DNA of 64,000 nt from Rotaria sp. Silwood1 (GCA_905250075.1 CAJNOP010000009.1:415150-479149), one strand, 5' to 3'. Counted from the stretch's first letter, positions 36,623-48,006 are shown. The notes: generated from the letters alone by a model not told the origin. A program made the numbers and translations.

Positions 36623-37097
36623 TTAATTAAAAGAGTATGACAGCAGTTCATTTTCAGCCATTAAATTGTCAATGTCAATTTCATCTTTTGTTTCACAGAA
36701 ACGACAAATTTGTTTTATTTTTTGATAAGATGATTTTCTTTTCACCATTTCACATAAAAAAGAATTAAAATCATTTTCATCAACGAAATGATTTTTACGA
36801 TTATCCAACACACTTTCAGTATTAATATTGTTTTCTACTGTAATATGTTCCCCAAGAATTCCATTTCTTCTGTTTTCAGCATCGCGAATGATGATTTTAT
36901 TGCTCGTGTATTTTCATTGGAATCAACAGCTCTGGTAAACTTCTGTAAACATTCATGACTTTTTTAAACAATCAACAAATATCATACAACAACCATCTAG
37001 TCGACAAGTACTTTCTGATGATAATGATGCTGAATTAAATATATATATATGAATCATGGACAATGTCTTTCAGACAACGAATTTGATCTTTAGGCAT
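36623..37097 (-). pseudogene. Frame-broken remnant of an unidentified gene
   Basis: Coding-like text runs on through several frames of the minus strand. It begins with MPKDQIRCLKDIVHDS (ATG at 37097). It then continues as SLSSESTCRLDGCCMIFVDC, ECLQKFTRAVDSNENT, NKIIIRDAENRRNGILGEH and finally a 62-codon open frame ending LMAENELLSYSFN with TAA at 36623. Continuing the text needs at least three frame changes and passes several stops, with no convincing GT-AG pairs at the breaks. The family is not recognised. A real multi-exon gene with tiny introns is the alternative reading. Confidence 0.5.
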
Positions 37098-38629
37098 TTT
37101 TCTGTTTTCTAAAAAGAAGAATACATAACATGTTTTAAATATGCATCAAAATTAAACTAGTCGATCAAACAACCAGAAAATGTGACACTCAAAGATTTAA
37201 TACTTACAAAGCGAAAAATAAAAAATGTTTCTGACAAACCTTAACTATGAAATAGATACAAAAAGGTCAATAAGCAAAAATAATGCAAATTTTATGATAT
37301 TAATTATGACGGAAAAAAAGTATTTTGACAAATTCTTTGTATTTTAGTATGAGAATTATATATGTCAAAATTAGGAGTAGAATTTCATTACGTAACTATT
37401 TTGAATTGATTCTATACATATTGTGCAAAAATGCATTTCAATCCATTGACATTATTACGCCTTATCGTTGCTTATCAGCGAAAGTGTTATATAGCGAAAA
37501 GAACGATTAGTCAAAATTTTTTCCGTGACAGAATTGCGATAGTGAAAACACTTGCGCCAATTTCGAAAGACAAGAGCGAAATATTTTTTTTTAATACAAA
37601 CAGAAAATAGCATTCAATCGAACTTAAGAAATCGAATGTGGGTGTGGACTAGATGATTCTCTTCAGTAATAACCACATTCACAATAATCTTCAACTAGTT
37701 TTTCATTCTTATACAAACCAGTCTAGACTAGTTTCCAGATACTCAAGTTCAAAAGAATGATCGTTTTAAAATATTAGACTAGTCAAGATCGGCACCGATG
37801 ACAGATTAGACTATTCTGCATCGTCGTTGAAAATATTTCAGACTAATCAATTTGCTTTTCTTCGATTAATTTTAATTACATATTGAATTCATAATGGCTA
37901 CTCTAGGATTTACACTGTTTTAACTAACATTTGTATGTCATTCAATCGTAGTTTGCTATCATGCAACTCGTCGAATATTGAATACTGTCGGATCATATAT
38001 TCGAATCCATCGTTTATTTCATTTTTCTTTGAACTTTCTGTTCTAATGACTAGTCTGAAAGGAATCAATAGACGAAAGCAGTTCTAACAGGAATCGAAGA
38101 CGTTTCAGACTATACCTGTCAGATAGTATAGAAAACTTAAACGAGTCTTGTCGTGTGCCATCACGTACTTTTTTGCTGATTTAATCATGTTTAAATGACA
38201 GATATATAAATAAAAATCCTTGTATTCAATATTAATCAATTGTTTTGAGCAGAGTTAATTTTTCACTGCTCACGGTTACTCGTTGCCGAGTAAATGTTTA
38301 CATACATTAAAGCCGGTTGAGTTAAAGATATTTTGAGATTCATTTGAAAATTTCTATTTGGTTGAGCTAGCTATCTATGAATATAGCTAAGCAATCAGAA
38401 ATTCGGCACGTGTAGTTCATGTTTAAATATGTCTATTTCGTTCATCTCGAATTTGTTTTTTCGTAATAAATCCATAAAGTTTAATAAAAACTCTTTTCAA
38501 TTCTCGTCTAAATAAAGATGATGTTGCAATATAAATACAAGATTATACGCGTGTATTATCATAGAATATCAACGACTATACAATATAATTAATAAATGTT
38601 TCAATTTGTTCACATTGTTGACTTTTTAT
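37098..38629. other. No gene seen; repeated GACTAGTC words
   Basis: Noncoding. It contains hairpin copy 12 (37635-37684), a zone (37725-38115) where AGACTAGT/ATTAGACT/TTTCAGACTA words recur in both orientations, and a short foldback around 38356-38402 (TTTCTATTTGGTTGAGCTAG against CTAAGCAATCAGAAA). Confidence 0.5.
37635..37684. repeat. Dispersed hairpin element, copy 12
   Basis: GAATGTGGGTGTGGAC, a pyrimidine spacer TGATTCTCTTCAG, then AATAACCACATTCACA. Arms pair imperfectly (GAATGTGGG with CCACATTC), with the loop in the CTCTTC orientation as in copies 2 and 3. Confidence 0.55.
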
Positions 38630-39130
38630 TAAAGAATTTGTTATCACTTTACAAATAAGATATATTGCATATAGCATTGTAATAATAACATAAAGCATAA
38701 TTTAAATAGAAAATCATTTTCATTAAATCTTGATCACGTTTTCGAATTATATCTGCAGATTGATTATTTTCTCGATCTTCTATTTTTGTCTGAGCACGAC
38801 TTCATAATTTTCATTAAGTTTTCATTACTAATGCACTAAATATAAGCATTAGTCATGGAGAAAGAATTCCAGCAAGCATCATATAATACATTGTATAAAA
38901 CATTGAATAAACTTGACTATATGTATTACATGAATCATTCTGAACTGTTCGTGTCCAAGAAAGAAAAATGGATCCCTACTACTGATCAAAATAAAGTACA
39001 ATCCATAATTACATAAATAACCACTTTATGTTGACTAAATGAACGATAGTGAATATCAGTATTACAAATACTATAACGATTAACAAAGCAAATTACATAT
39101 TGCCATCGATAATGAAAGCTTTCTTCTGGC
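38630..39130 (-). pseudogene. Decayed rhodopsin-like GPCR
   Basis: The minus strand carries receptor text with many stops. A segment containing YVICFVNRYSICNTDIHYRS resembles the end of TM3 with NRY in place of DRY. It is followed after a frame shift by TRTVQNDSCNTYSQVY and then MFYTMYYMMLAGILSP, LMLIFSALVMK (TM5), SRAQTKIEDRENNQSADIIR and KRDQDLMKMIFYLNY (TM6 start). Stops interrupt it repeatedly. Two TGA codons (38811-38813 and 38802-38804) fall where the receptor pattern K-N-L-R-K-L-R predicts Arg. The frame changes and stops leave no translatable receptor. It probably belongs to the same broad receptor expansion as the gene at 24298. Confidence 0.8.
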
Positions 39131-39808
39131 AGCATTCATACCCATTCACATTCCAAGATAACTATGACTACTGGAAAATATAAGTTGATATTCAGCATTA
39201 TCAATCGAGAAATGGACAATTGAACAATAATTTACTAGATTCATTCAGTTTTTTGTGTAACTTTAGATAAATGGTTTCAGCAAGGGATAAAATTTGAAAA
39301 TGTTCTATAACAAAACAGATTTGCCAGGTAATAGATACGAGTAAACATGGCAAGGTTAGACGTGGTTAGTAACTGTAAAGAAGAGTAGTCTCAAACAAAC
39401 TGAAAGATTTTACATAATGTATTCGAGAAAATCACCTTCCCTTGATTTAACATCTCAATACATTCACCTTTATACTCTATATCAATCGACATTCTTCAAC
39501 TTGAATTTAAATTGCTTCAAACTATTCATCATGGTGGCTTATCGTTAACTTAAGCCAAAAGTAATTCTATCATATTGTATTAATGGATTTTTTTTTCATA
39601 TTATGATGTATTTCGATAACAAATGTGTCCTTTATTTATTTTTTGTTGTTTATGCAAACAAATAAAAGAAAAAAGGATCGAAGTATATTATTAAAAAACA
39701 AGACCAGACACATATGAAGAGTTTTGCAGGCTTAAAAAATTTAATTGAAAAAAAATTGTTTGTGATTTTGTATTCATTCAATAACAGCTTGAATATCATC
39801 ATGTTATT
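39131..39808. other. No gene seen
   Basis: Noncoding between the decayed receptor and the 3' end of EEF1G. The region just left of 39809 is T/A-rich, consistent with the EEF1G 3' UTR. Confidence 0.55.
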
Positions 39809-42071
39809 TTATTTAAAAATCTTGCCTTGATTAAATTTTTTGCCATTATGTTCGCCTTCCCAAAGTAAATATTGATTAACTAATTTTTTTGTATTTTCAT
39901 CGTCCACAGATAATCGTTTCCATGTATACGATTCATAATCAACTTGCCAATCAGGTGAAAGCTAAAGAAACAAAACGACGAAAATTATAGAAACAAACCA
40001 AAAGAAAAAAACAAAAACATTCTATTACTTCAAAAGCAAGTTCATGTCCACGCCAAATCCAAACACCAGTAATAGTATTATTGTTATTTTCACCAAAAAC
40101 ACACATACTAGCAAATGCATGTTTACGTAATTTATCTAAACGCTGAAAAAATCCTGATACTAAGTTACATGTCATAAATATTTGTGTTAAGTCTTCCGGA
40201 TATTTATATTCACAAAACCATATTGAACAATTTTTGTTGTCAAAGTTCGCCCAAAAATAAGGTATAGCTTTTTCCGCTGTATCTTCATTTGAATAAACAC
40301 GTTTAAATTCATCCATATTAAATGTTGGTTTAGGCATATCAGCAAATGGATCCTTTTGTTTTGGTTCATTGGCATAAACATCATCAGTTTCATCATCACC
40401 AGCATTTGCATTATCATCATCTTTTTGTTCTTGCTCTTTAGTTATCTTTGCAGGTTTGTCATCTTGTTTAGTAGACTTTTTTTCTTTTTTAGATTTTACT
40501 TCTGCAGCATGTTCATCAGTCTGCTGTGGAAATTTTATTGGATATGGTTGAGTTTGAGGTATATGATGTCGGTTTGAAAATTCAGCGAATTTTTTTGCTA
40601 TAAAAATAAAATATATAAACATATTTTTCTCTTCAAGATTTATCTCAAAGAAATCTTATAATAAAGTTTATCGTGTGTTGAATTTTACATTTCAAATCCA
40701 AACCGTACTACTAATATTCACGAGACTTTTGTAGTTCTATACTATTCTGAAGTCACATTTTATTCTAAACTAGATAAAATAAATAGACTGTATCGATCAC
40801 TGTAATAGAACACATAGTATAACCATTCATATTTCTAGGTCTAGGATGAATATCATCTAGTTGATGATTCATTATCACTTTGTAACTTTTCGCTTTGCAG
40901 AAAATCGAAAGTTTCTTTTTGAAACATTAGTGTACTGTAAAACACTAGCTTTGAATAGTTTATTTTAGTGATTCATTGATTTCTATCTTTAGCCAATCTA
41001 AAAATTAGTTAACATAACCTTTATAAACTACTGTAAAGGTGCTGTATTTCAGTAGCTATAACCTACGAGCACGAACACTTTTCAAAGTTTTCATAGCTCA
41101 TTTCGAACTACATAGTCTCGATGCAAAAATGATTTACTAGTTGAAGAACTTCCCTCGTTAGTCAATCAAAAATTTATTTCAAACGAATCTTACCATCAAA
41201 TTGTGCTGTTTTTTCACATAATTTGAAATCACTACCAATAACTGCTTGAAATTCTTCTTGATTAATTAATGTTAAAAACCATCGTGTTAAATTTGAATAT
41301 GTGTCGCGCATACAAGGTTCAATAATCTAAATACACAATATAAAAATTTTAAGAATTTTCTCATTTAAAAATATACCCATTGAAATAATAAAAGTAAATC
41401 ACAAACAATCGTAATATCAGCTAATGTAATACGTTCACCAACAAAATATGTTCGTGTACGAAGATAATCATTGAGCAATTGTAAAATATTTTTAAGCTCA
41501 GACTTAGCTTGTTCATTATTATTTTTATTAAAATGTAAAATACCCATACATGGATAAACTAATGTAGCTGACACTGGATTTATTTCTCGTTCACTATATT
41601 CAATCCATTGAAGAACTTCGGATTGTTCAACTAATGTTACACCACGAAGTTGTTCATTTGAAACTAATTTATTCAAATGAAAATAGAACAATTTTGTTTT
41701 GTTTTGATACACTTACGATAATGTGTAATGGCAGAAGATTCAAATAGATAAATACCAGCATCATTTTCATAGGCCGGTACCTAAAAATTCAAAATAGTTT
41801 TTAACAAAAAAAGAAGGAAAAGTTGTTGAAATATTCGTACTTTGCCTGTTGGAAATTTAGTAACATATTCTTGTGTTCGATTAGTTTCATTCATTTTGAA
41901 TTGATTTTCACTGGCAATAGTTAATTGTGCTCCACTATAACGAGCAGCAATTTGAGCTTTAAAACCATGAATATTACCAGGATAGGTATAGAGTGTCTAG
42001 AATAAGTTAAATGTAATAATTTAACATGAACTTTAAAAAATTCTTACTCCGTTGCTTTGGTTTGATGCCAT
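39809..42071 (-). CDS. EEF1G: Elongation factor 1-gamma, seven exons, complete
   Basis: Exons 42071-42048, 41996-41841, 41780-41717, 41663-41377, 41326-41194, 40597-40029 and 39961-39809 join in frame to 461 residues (the family is usually about 410-440). The first residues [16 protein letters not shown] lead into a GST-like N-terminal half. It shows the thioredoxin-fold part with [15 protein letters not shown], and the GST-C part with [27 protein letters not shown] and [18 protein letters not shown] Lys/Glu/Asp-rich linker with [10 protein letters not shown] follows. The conserved C-terminal EF1G domain starts at [18 protein letters not shown] and includes [27 protein letters not shown] and [19 protein letters not shown] at the end. 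The protein anchors the eEF1B complex that recharges eEF1A with GTP in the cytoplasm. Intron 5 (596 nt) is long, the others 44-68 nt. It is divergently transcribed from SNRNP27. Confidence 0.97.
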
Positions 42072-42364
42072 ATTTTAGATAGTTCTCTAAATTGAATAAG
42101 ATCTGACGAACGATTCAAACACTCTAGAACTTAAGTACAAAAAAAACAACAAATGTACGAAATTTTGCACGTAAGCTGATGAAATAAAGTACAAAATATT
42201 TCCCTTCTTCTTCAGTATTGTATTTTTTGATTCGTCCATAGCTTAAAATGGAGGTTCATGATTACTAGCATGACATTGGTTAAACAGACGAACAAATGAT
42301 TAAAGAAGAAAACAAATATGACTGATGAAAGATTTCTTCTTTCTATTCTCTCAGTCTGAAAGTG
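42072..42364. promoter_or_regulatory. Bidirectional promoter / 5' leader interval between EEF1G and SNRNP27
   Basis: Only 293 bp separate the two divergent ATGs. On each side an acceptor-like site precedes the start: TTCAATTTAG (minus strand, about 20 bp before the EEF1G ATG) and TATTCTCTCAG (about 13 bp before the SNRNP27 ATG). These could receive a spliced leader or end a short 5' UTR intron. No TATA box can be told apart from the AT-rich background. Confidence 0.5.
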
Positions 42365-43160
42365 ATGCCGCGTAGTCGAAGTCGAAGTCCACGGGGTGAG
42401 TTTGATTTTCAATATGTATATATCTATATCAGTGCTCATTTTGTTTAATTTAGATCGATATGGTAATAATCGATATCGTGGAGGTGGAGCAGTAAACTCT
42501 GGTAGTAATCGAAAACGGCATAGTCGATCAAGATCACGATCACCAAGAGATCGTGAACGAGATGGACGTAAGAAAAATATCTTTTAGGGAAAAAAAACAA
42601 ATCATTAATTAATAAACGTATTATTATTTTTTTCTTAGGCGATCGAGCATATCGTGATCGTTATCAACAACGACCAGAACGTCCTAATAAACGTTATTCT
42701 CGATCACGTTCACCATCACCAAAAGCTTTCGGAAATAAAATAGTCGAAAAACGTAATGAACCAACGAAACGAATTTTTGATCGTAAGAAATAAATTCTTT
42801 TTCAATGTTAATTTTATTTCTATTTTATAATTTTATTTTAGCTTCTGAATTACAAGGTAAAACAGAAGATGAAATTGAAATGTTAAAAACAATGGGTTTT
42901 GCATCATTTGATTCAACTAAAGTAAATTATTTCTTGTTTCTTTTTTTGGAAGATAATTTTTATTTAACTCAAATTTTTAGGGTAAACATACAGAAGGTGC
43001 AACAAATGCTCATGGAACTAATATTCAACAAAAACGTCGTTATCGGTAAGAAATTTTTTAGTTGATTTAGACTTTTTTTTATTTAAATTTTTTTTATTGT
43101 TTTAGACAATATATGAATCGAAAAGGTGGTTTCAATCGTCCATTAGATCCAATTGCTTAA
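42365..43160 (+). CDS. SNRNP27: U4/U6.U5 tri-snRNP 27 kDa protein, six exons, complete
   Basis: Exons 42365-42395, 42454-42567, 42639-42782, 42842-42921, 42981-43045 and 43106-43160 join in frame to 162 residues (human protein about 155). The N-terminal half is an RS/RD-rich domain ([39 protein letters not shown]). The C-terminal part is the strongly conserved signature: [20 protein letters not shown], then [20 protein letters not shown] and a final PIA. It is a component of the U4/U6.U5 tri-snRNP in the nucleus and takes part in spliceosome activation and 5' splice-site choice. All introns are 58-71 nt. AATAAA at 43253-43258 lies about 95 bp after the stop, just before COQ4. Confidence 0.97.
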
Positions 43161-43327
43161 ATATATGTATCTTAACTCGTACATAAACATTTCATTTGCT
43201 TTTTTCGGTTCAGATTTGTACAAAAAACAAAAATTCTTTTTTTTTTGTTGCACAATAAAACGATATTATTATCTTTGTTGTCTTTTTTTCGTGTATCTCA
43301 TATTGATATAAATGTATCTTTGCAGAA
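43161..43327 (+). promoter_or_regulatory. Intercistronic region with poly(A) signal and splice acceptor
   Basis: Between the SNRNP27 stop and the COQ4 ATG there are 167 bp. They hold AATAAA (43253-43258), a T-rich tract (43279-43290) and TGTATCTTTGCAG ending at 43325, two bases before the COQ4 ATG. The order poly(A) signal, U-rich stretch, acceptor is the layout of operon junctions resolved by spliced-leader trans-splicing. No alternative upstream COQ4 exon with an ATG fits in the space. Confidence 0.55.
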
Positions 43328-44213
43328 ATGGATCGTCTATATGCAACACATAAGCCAACAAATTTAGTACAAAAAAGTATTTTAGCAGTTGGCTCAGGCA
43401 TCACCTCTATATTAGATCCATCACGTGATGATATGATATCAGTATTTGGTGAAACAACTGGTGTTTTAGCTTTAAAATATATTCAAGAAAAAATGACCAT
43501 TGATCCGGAAGGTGATGAAATTCTCAAGTAAATGAAAATTTTTAATAAGAAATTCTTTTTTCTTTTTCAATTTAAAATGTTATTTTTTCATAATAGAAAA
43601 CGACCTGTCATAAATACTACAACAGTAGATTTAAATCACTTGAAAACACTTCCCGCTGGTACTCTTGGCAAAGAATATTCGAATTTTTTAGCTAAATATG
43701 TAAGTTAATTAAGATTAATTGTTGTCATTTTTGATTAATTTTCTTTTATTTTGAGAGACTTTGACACCTGATGCACGTCGTCCAGTTTCATTTATTGATG
43801 ATGCTGATTTAGCTTATGTTATGCGTCGTTATCGTGAAATTCATGATTTAACTCATGTTACACTTGGCATGCCTATCAATATGCTTGGTAGGATTTTCTT
43901 GTTTTTGCTAATTTTATTTTATTTCAAAAAAACCATTAAAAAAAATTCTAAATCTCTAGGTGAAGTTACTGTTAAATGGTTTGAAGGTATACAATATGGT
44001 TTACCTATGTGTGTACTTGCTGCATTTTTTGGGCCCCTTCGTCTCGGTCCAAGACATACAGCAAAATATCTCAATTTAACATTACCATGGATAGTACGCA
44101 CTGCTCGTCAATCACGTCTATTTATGAATGTTTATTTCGAAAAACATTGGCATAAACCATTAGCTGAATTTCGTCGTGAACTTAATATACTTGAACCTCC
44201 GCCTAAAATCTAA
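43328..44213 (+). CDS. COQ4: Coenzyme Q biosynthesis protein 4, four exons
   Basis: Exons 43328-43527, 43597-43699, 43758-43887 and 43960-44213 join in frame to 228 residues. Recognisable blocks are SILAVGSGITSILDPSRDDM, FGETTGVLALKYIQEKM, DPEGDEIL, PAGTLGKEYSNFL, TPDARRPVSFIDDADLAYV, the Zn-binding motif HDLTH followed by 11 residues and Glu (HDxxHx11E complete), and VKWFEGIQYGLPMCVLAAFF. COQ4 acts on the matrix face of the inner mitochondrial membrane. It scaffolds the CoQ synthome and is linked to C1 decarboxylation/hydroxylation of the ring. The N-terminus from this ATG has no clear mitochondrial presequence. A splice acceptor directly abuts the ATG, so the start is set either by trans-splicing or by an unseen upstream exon. 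AATAAA follows at 44283. Confidence 0.96.
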
Positions 44214-45084
44214 TTATACCAGATATAATTGTTATCCCTGCTAGTCTGCACTTGTCAATTACAAGATTTGATAGAAGTCTTCAATAAAAAAAATTGTTTT
44301 TTTTTTTTAACAAATAGACACAGTTGAAAGTATTAGGAATTCTACCGCACCAATGAAATTATTTGACTATAGAATTTTAGTAATAAGTAAACTTATATTT
44401 GGAACCAATACCAGATTGACCAGTTTTCTCTAGTAGCTAAAGACATGCATAGTTTTAATGATCAAGATATATTTTATATAATGAAAGGTTTGTAGTATCC
44501 TGAATAAATTTATTATGCTTACAAGAAGTTAAAGATTTCGTTCTTTTGTCAAAATCTTGCCAAATACTAACATGATACGACGGTGAAAATATTTAGATAG
44601 TAAGAATTCTATTCAACCAAAGCATAGTATAAATATTAATCACTGTGAGTTACTAGATGAAACGTGACATACTAAAATAAGAGTTGTTACTATTACAAAC
44701 TCCAAGGGTTGTATGAGTTCTATATTGTTTGTCTTCGTAGAACTGTTTGTTTAAATGATATATTAAGCACACCAATTTTTCGTCAGTTAAGTCAAGAGTC
44801 TCAACTGACCGCTTCCAAATATAAATAAAACTTATAAATATCGTACTAAAATTGGCTTATCTTATCTAAATTTTGAATCATATTTTTATGCATCTTATCA
44901 ATCGATTATTCTTTTATTATTTCTAGATATTTTTATATTTTCAACTTTTATAAATTCAATATTTTCTAATATCTTGTTGACTGCTACATACACAATTAAT
45001 GAATGGCTATGTTTTGTACTTCATCATCCAAAATATTTTATTAGGAAAAAAGACAAAATACACCATAAGATGCAGTATATAGGT
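44214..45084. other. No gene seen
   Basis: COQ4 3' flank with a poly(A) signal at 44283-44288, then AT-rich noncoding sequence without a supported ORF or repeat. Confidence 0.55.
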
Positions 45085-45515
45085 ACATCAAAGAAACTTA
45101 TTGAATATATGCATATTTTATTTTTGAAATAGACAATATTTTGCTCAACTAATTCTAGAAGTTGCACACAAGATGGTTTATTTTGAGTGCTTAAGTCATA
45201 CTCTTCAACATAATATATTATTATTTATAAAATTCTCTTCACACCAATTCCAATGATTTTGTATATTTATATTGCGTGCTGTTGTTCTATTGACATCATC
45301 GTCTAATGCTCGTTTACCTGCAGATTGCGCATATGAAAGAACAACTGTAATATAATTTTAATGCAAAGAAAAAAAAGAATGTTTCATCGGATTAAAATAT
45401 AATTGAAGATGTAGGACCATGTTTAGAAGCATTTAACCATATCATAATTCTCTTAAGATATTTAGTCTTTTAGTTTCTGCTCCGTTGTTCAATTATTTCC
45501 TGTCGACTAGTCATA
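45085..45515 (-). pseudogene. Frame-broken remnant of an unidentified gene
   Basis: The minus strand shows coding-like text in successive frames: MTSRQEIIEQRSRN (near 45513), IWLNASKHGPTSSIIF, then after an ATTACAG acceptor-like site VVLSYAQSAGKRALDDDVNR and TTARNINIQNHWNWCEENF, and after a one-base shift VEEYDLSTQNKPSCVQLLEL plus VEQNIVYFK. In-frame stops follow SRN and SIIF, and the shift near 45210 has no GT-AG explanation. Family unknown. The residue composition is that of a real soluble protein, so this is a decayed gene rather than chance. Confidence 0.55.
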
Positions 45516-46777
45516 TGAACACATTCTAATGAAAAGAAGGTTTTTTTTTTGTTGATGGATTAAATTTCCTTTGATCAATGATATTAAAAAAAAAAAATGA
45601 TTTTGTTTGCAGAAAAGTTTTGAAAACAAAAGATACATAATTTCAATAATTTTTTCTTTACAAATTGTTAACCCACGTCGCTTGTTTTGTTCCTACTACC
45701 ACCGACATACCGGTCGGAAAATACCTATAGTAACACAGTCATAGAATAATGGTTTGAGGATAGACAACAGTTTTAGTTCGTTTTAGATTACATGAGAACC
45801 TTTTCATGCTACATCTTATGATATATTTTATTTTTATAATTCCTATCTAGTAAATATATCAATAGTTATTCGATCATCACATATATTATTGAAAAGTTCG
45901 AAGCAACTGGAAATTTAATAATTACATTAATTGTTTTGTCTTTTTATCGTGTATTTATTCTTGTATATATATATACATGTATATATCTCTCATATTCGTT
46001 GTCCTTCGAGAAACAAAAAAAAGGAAAAAAAAACGAGAACTTTTTCTACTATGAGTAGATGATGATGATGATGTATTTTGCTTTCTTTGTTTCAGATTGG
46101 TTATGACAAACATCGTCGTCGATTTTTCTTCTTTCCATTGCTATGCTTTCAATCGATCACTTGCTTTGCCTCTCGCCTGCCGGTTTCTTATCTTAACGAT
46201 ACTGCCGTGTGTTTGACACTCGTGCGCATGCTTGATGCCGAATGTCGTTTACATATTCCCCTTTTTTTCTCTCTTTATACATCTATATATAGATAGATAG
46301 ATAGATTTATGTGTATATTTCTAAGAATCATCATCCACCGGTCTCGATGACAAATCAACGAATAAGCTAGAAACCACATATCTTTCTTCTTGTTGTTGTG
46401 TGCAGATATTGCTTGATGTCTGTCAGTCAGTCAATCCGCTCATTGAATGCAAATAAGCTTGGGTAGGTTAGAATGAACATTGTGGATGAATATTTGACAT
46501 TTTCATCATCTTGTCATATATACACTCACGATTTTTTTCCTCTTGTTCGACCTGTTTTGATGAACACTTATTTACGTATATATCAATTTTGACAGCATCA
46601 GCTGTCAATAGAAAAGGTAAACAAATAGAATACAAGAAAAAAGAAAAAGAAAAGGAACTTCTTTATTATATATTGATAATTCTCCTTTTAGATTAAATCG
46701 TCTGTTATTATTTAGTTCTTTATGTCACAATCATTTCTTATGTCTTATAATTTTTGTATATATGCGTGCGTGTGTCG

Positions 46778-46787
46778 NNNNNNNNNN
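46778..46787. other. Assembly gap (10 N)
   Basis: Ten N directly after a GTGCGTGTGTCG repeat, probably a short unresolved microsatellite join. Confidence 0.97.
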
Positions 46788-48005
46788 GTCCTCGTCTATA
46801 ATATGATCGCAGCATATCTCTACTGACACACACAAACATGCGCGAAAGGTTATTGTTTTCACATCTTCCCTCGACGACGACAACTACAGCCAATTCAAGA
46901 AAAAAAAGTAGATGTATACATTAATATATATATATAAATGTATGTGTGTATTATCTTTCATCATACTGTTTATAAAAACTAAAGAGAACGATGGGTGACC
47001 ATTATTGAAATCGTTAACAAATGAAAAAGTGTTACTATTGACCGGGGTTGAATAAGCAAGCGGTCAATCAACAGACAATTACTCAGATCACTGTTGTTTT
47101 ATTCAGACGAGAAAAAAAAGAGAGAGAGAAAAAAAGAGGGACGATTTTAGATTCAGCTCGACAAATCATCAACATCATCAACGACAGCAGCATCTTCCTC
47201 TCTCTCTCTCTTTTGCTTCACAATGGTAGGGTGTGCCAATGCTCTTTTTTTTCTTTTTCTTAGTCTATCTGCCTGTCTGATTGTTGTTGTGTGTTACTAC
47301 ACGAAAGATGTGGTGTGTCTCTCCATAAAAGATATAAATCTACTTATAAGAGAAACAGGGCAGACAACCGACAACGACGATGTATGTGTATGCAAACGCG
47401 TGTCGATGAGAGGGAACAGAAAAGGGAGGGTACAATGACGCAGAAGCAACGAACGGTTTTGTTTAAATGCGAAAACCTAAAATTCAGAACAGCTACGCAA
47501 ATGAAAAAGAGAGAGAGAGAGAGAGCAAAAAAGTGTATGTGCTCGCCTTTTCTTAATGTGTATGTGTGCTGTCATTCATTCTCTTCTTCTTCTTCTTCTT
47601 CAATGCCGTGGTACAACTATACACCGGTCTGACACAAACGGTATGTACACGGAAAATTACTATTATTGCTCGTGACTTGTATGTTGATGATGTTGCTCGT
47701 TGCTTGACTGTCAAGTAATGAAAATAGGTAAAAAGTAAAAGAAAAGAGAATTTCATTGAGTACTTTATTGATGTTCGACAAGCCACGTGACTTACATAAA
47801 GTGTATGTGTACGTTTAACAAAAGAAAAAAAAAGAAACTAAGCAATGAAAAATGTGCAAGTAATCGAGATATATATATATACAATAGATGTGCTGCTTGT
47901 TCGTCAATTTGTCTGCTTCATTCACATACATACAAGTACAATGCACACGTCAACATCAAAACGCAAATAGATGAAGAAAAAAAATATATAGAAACAATTC
48001 GTTTG

Positions 48006-48006
<1 letters not shown>

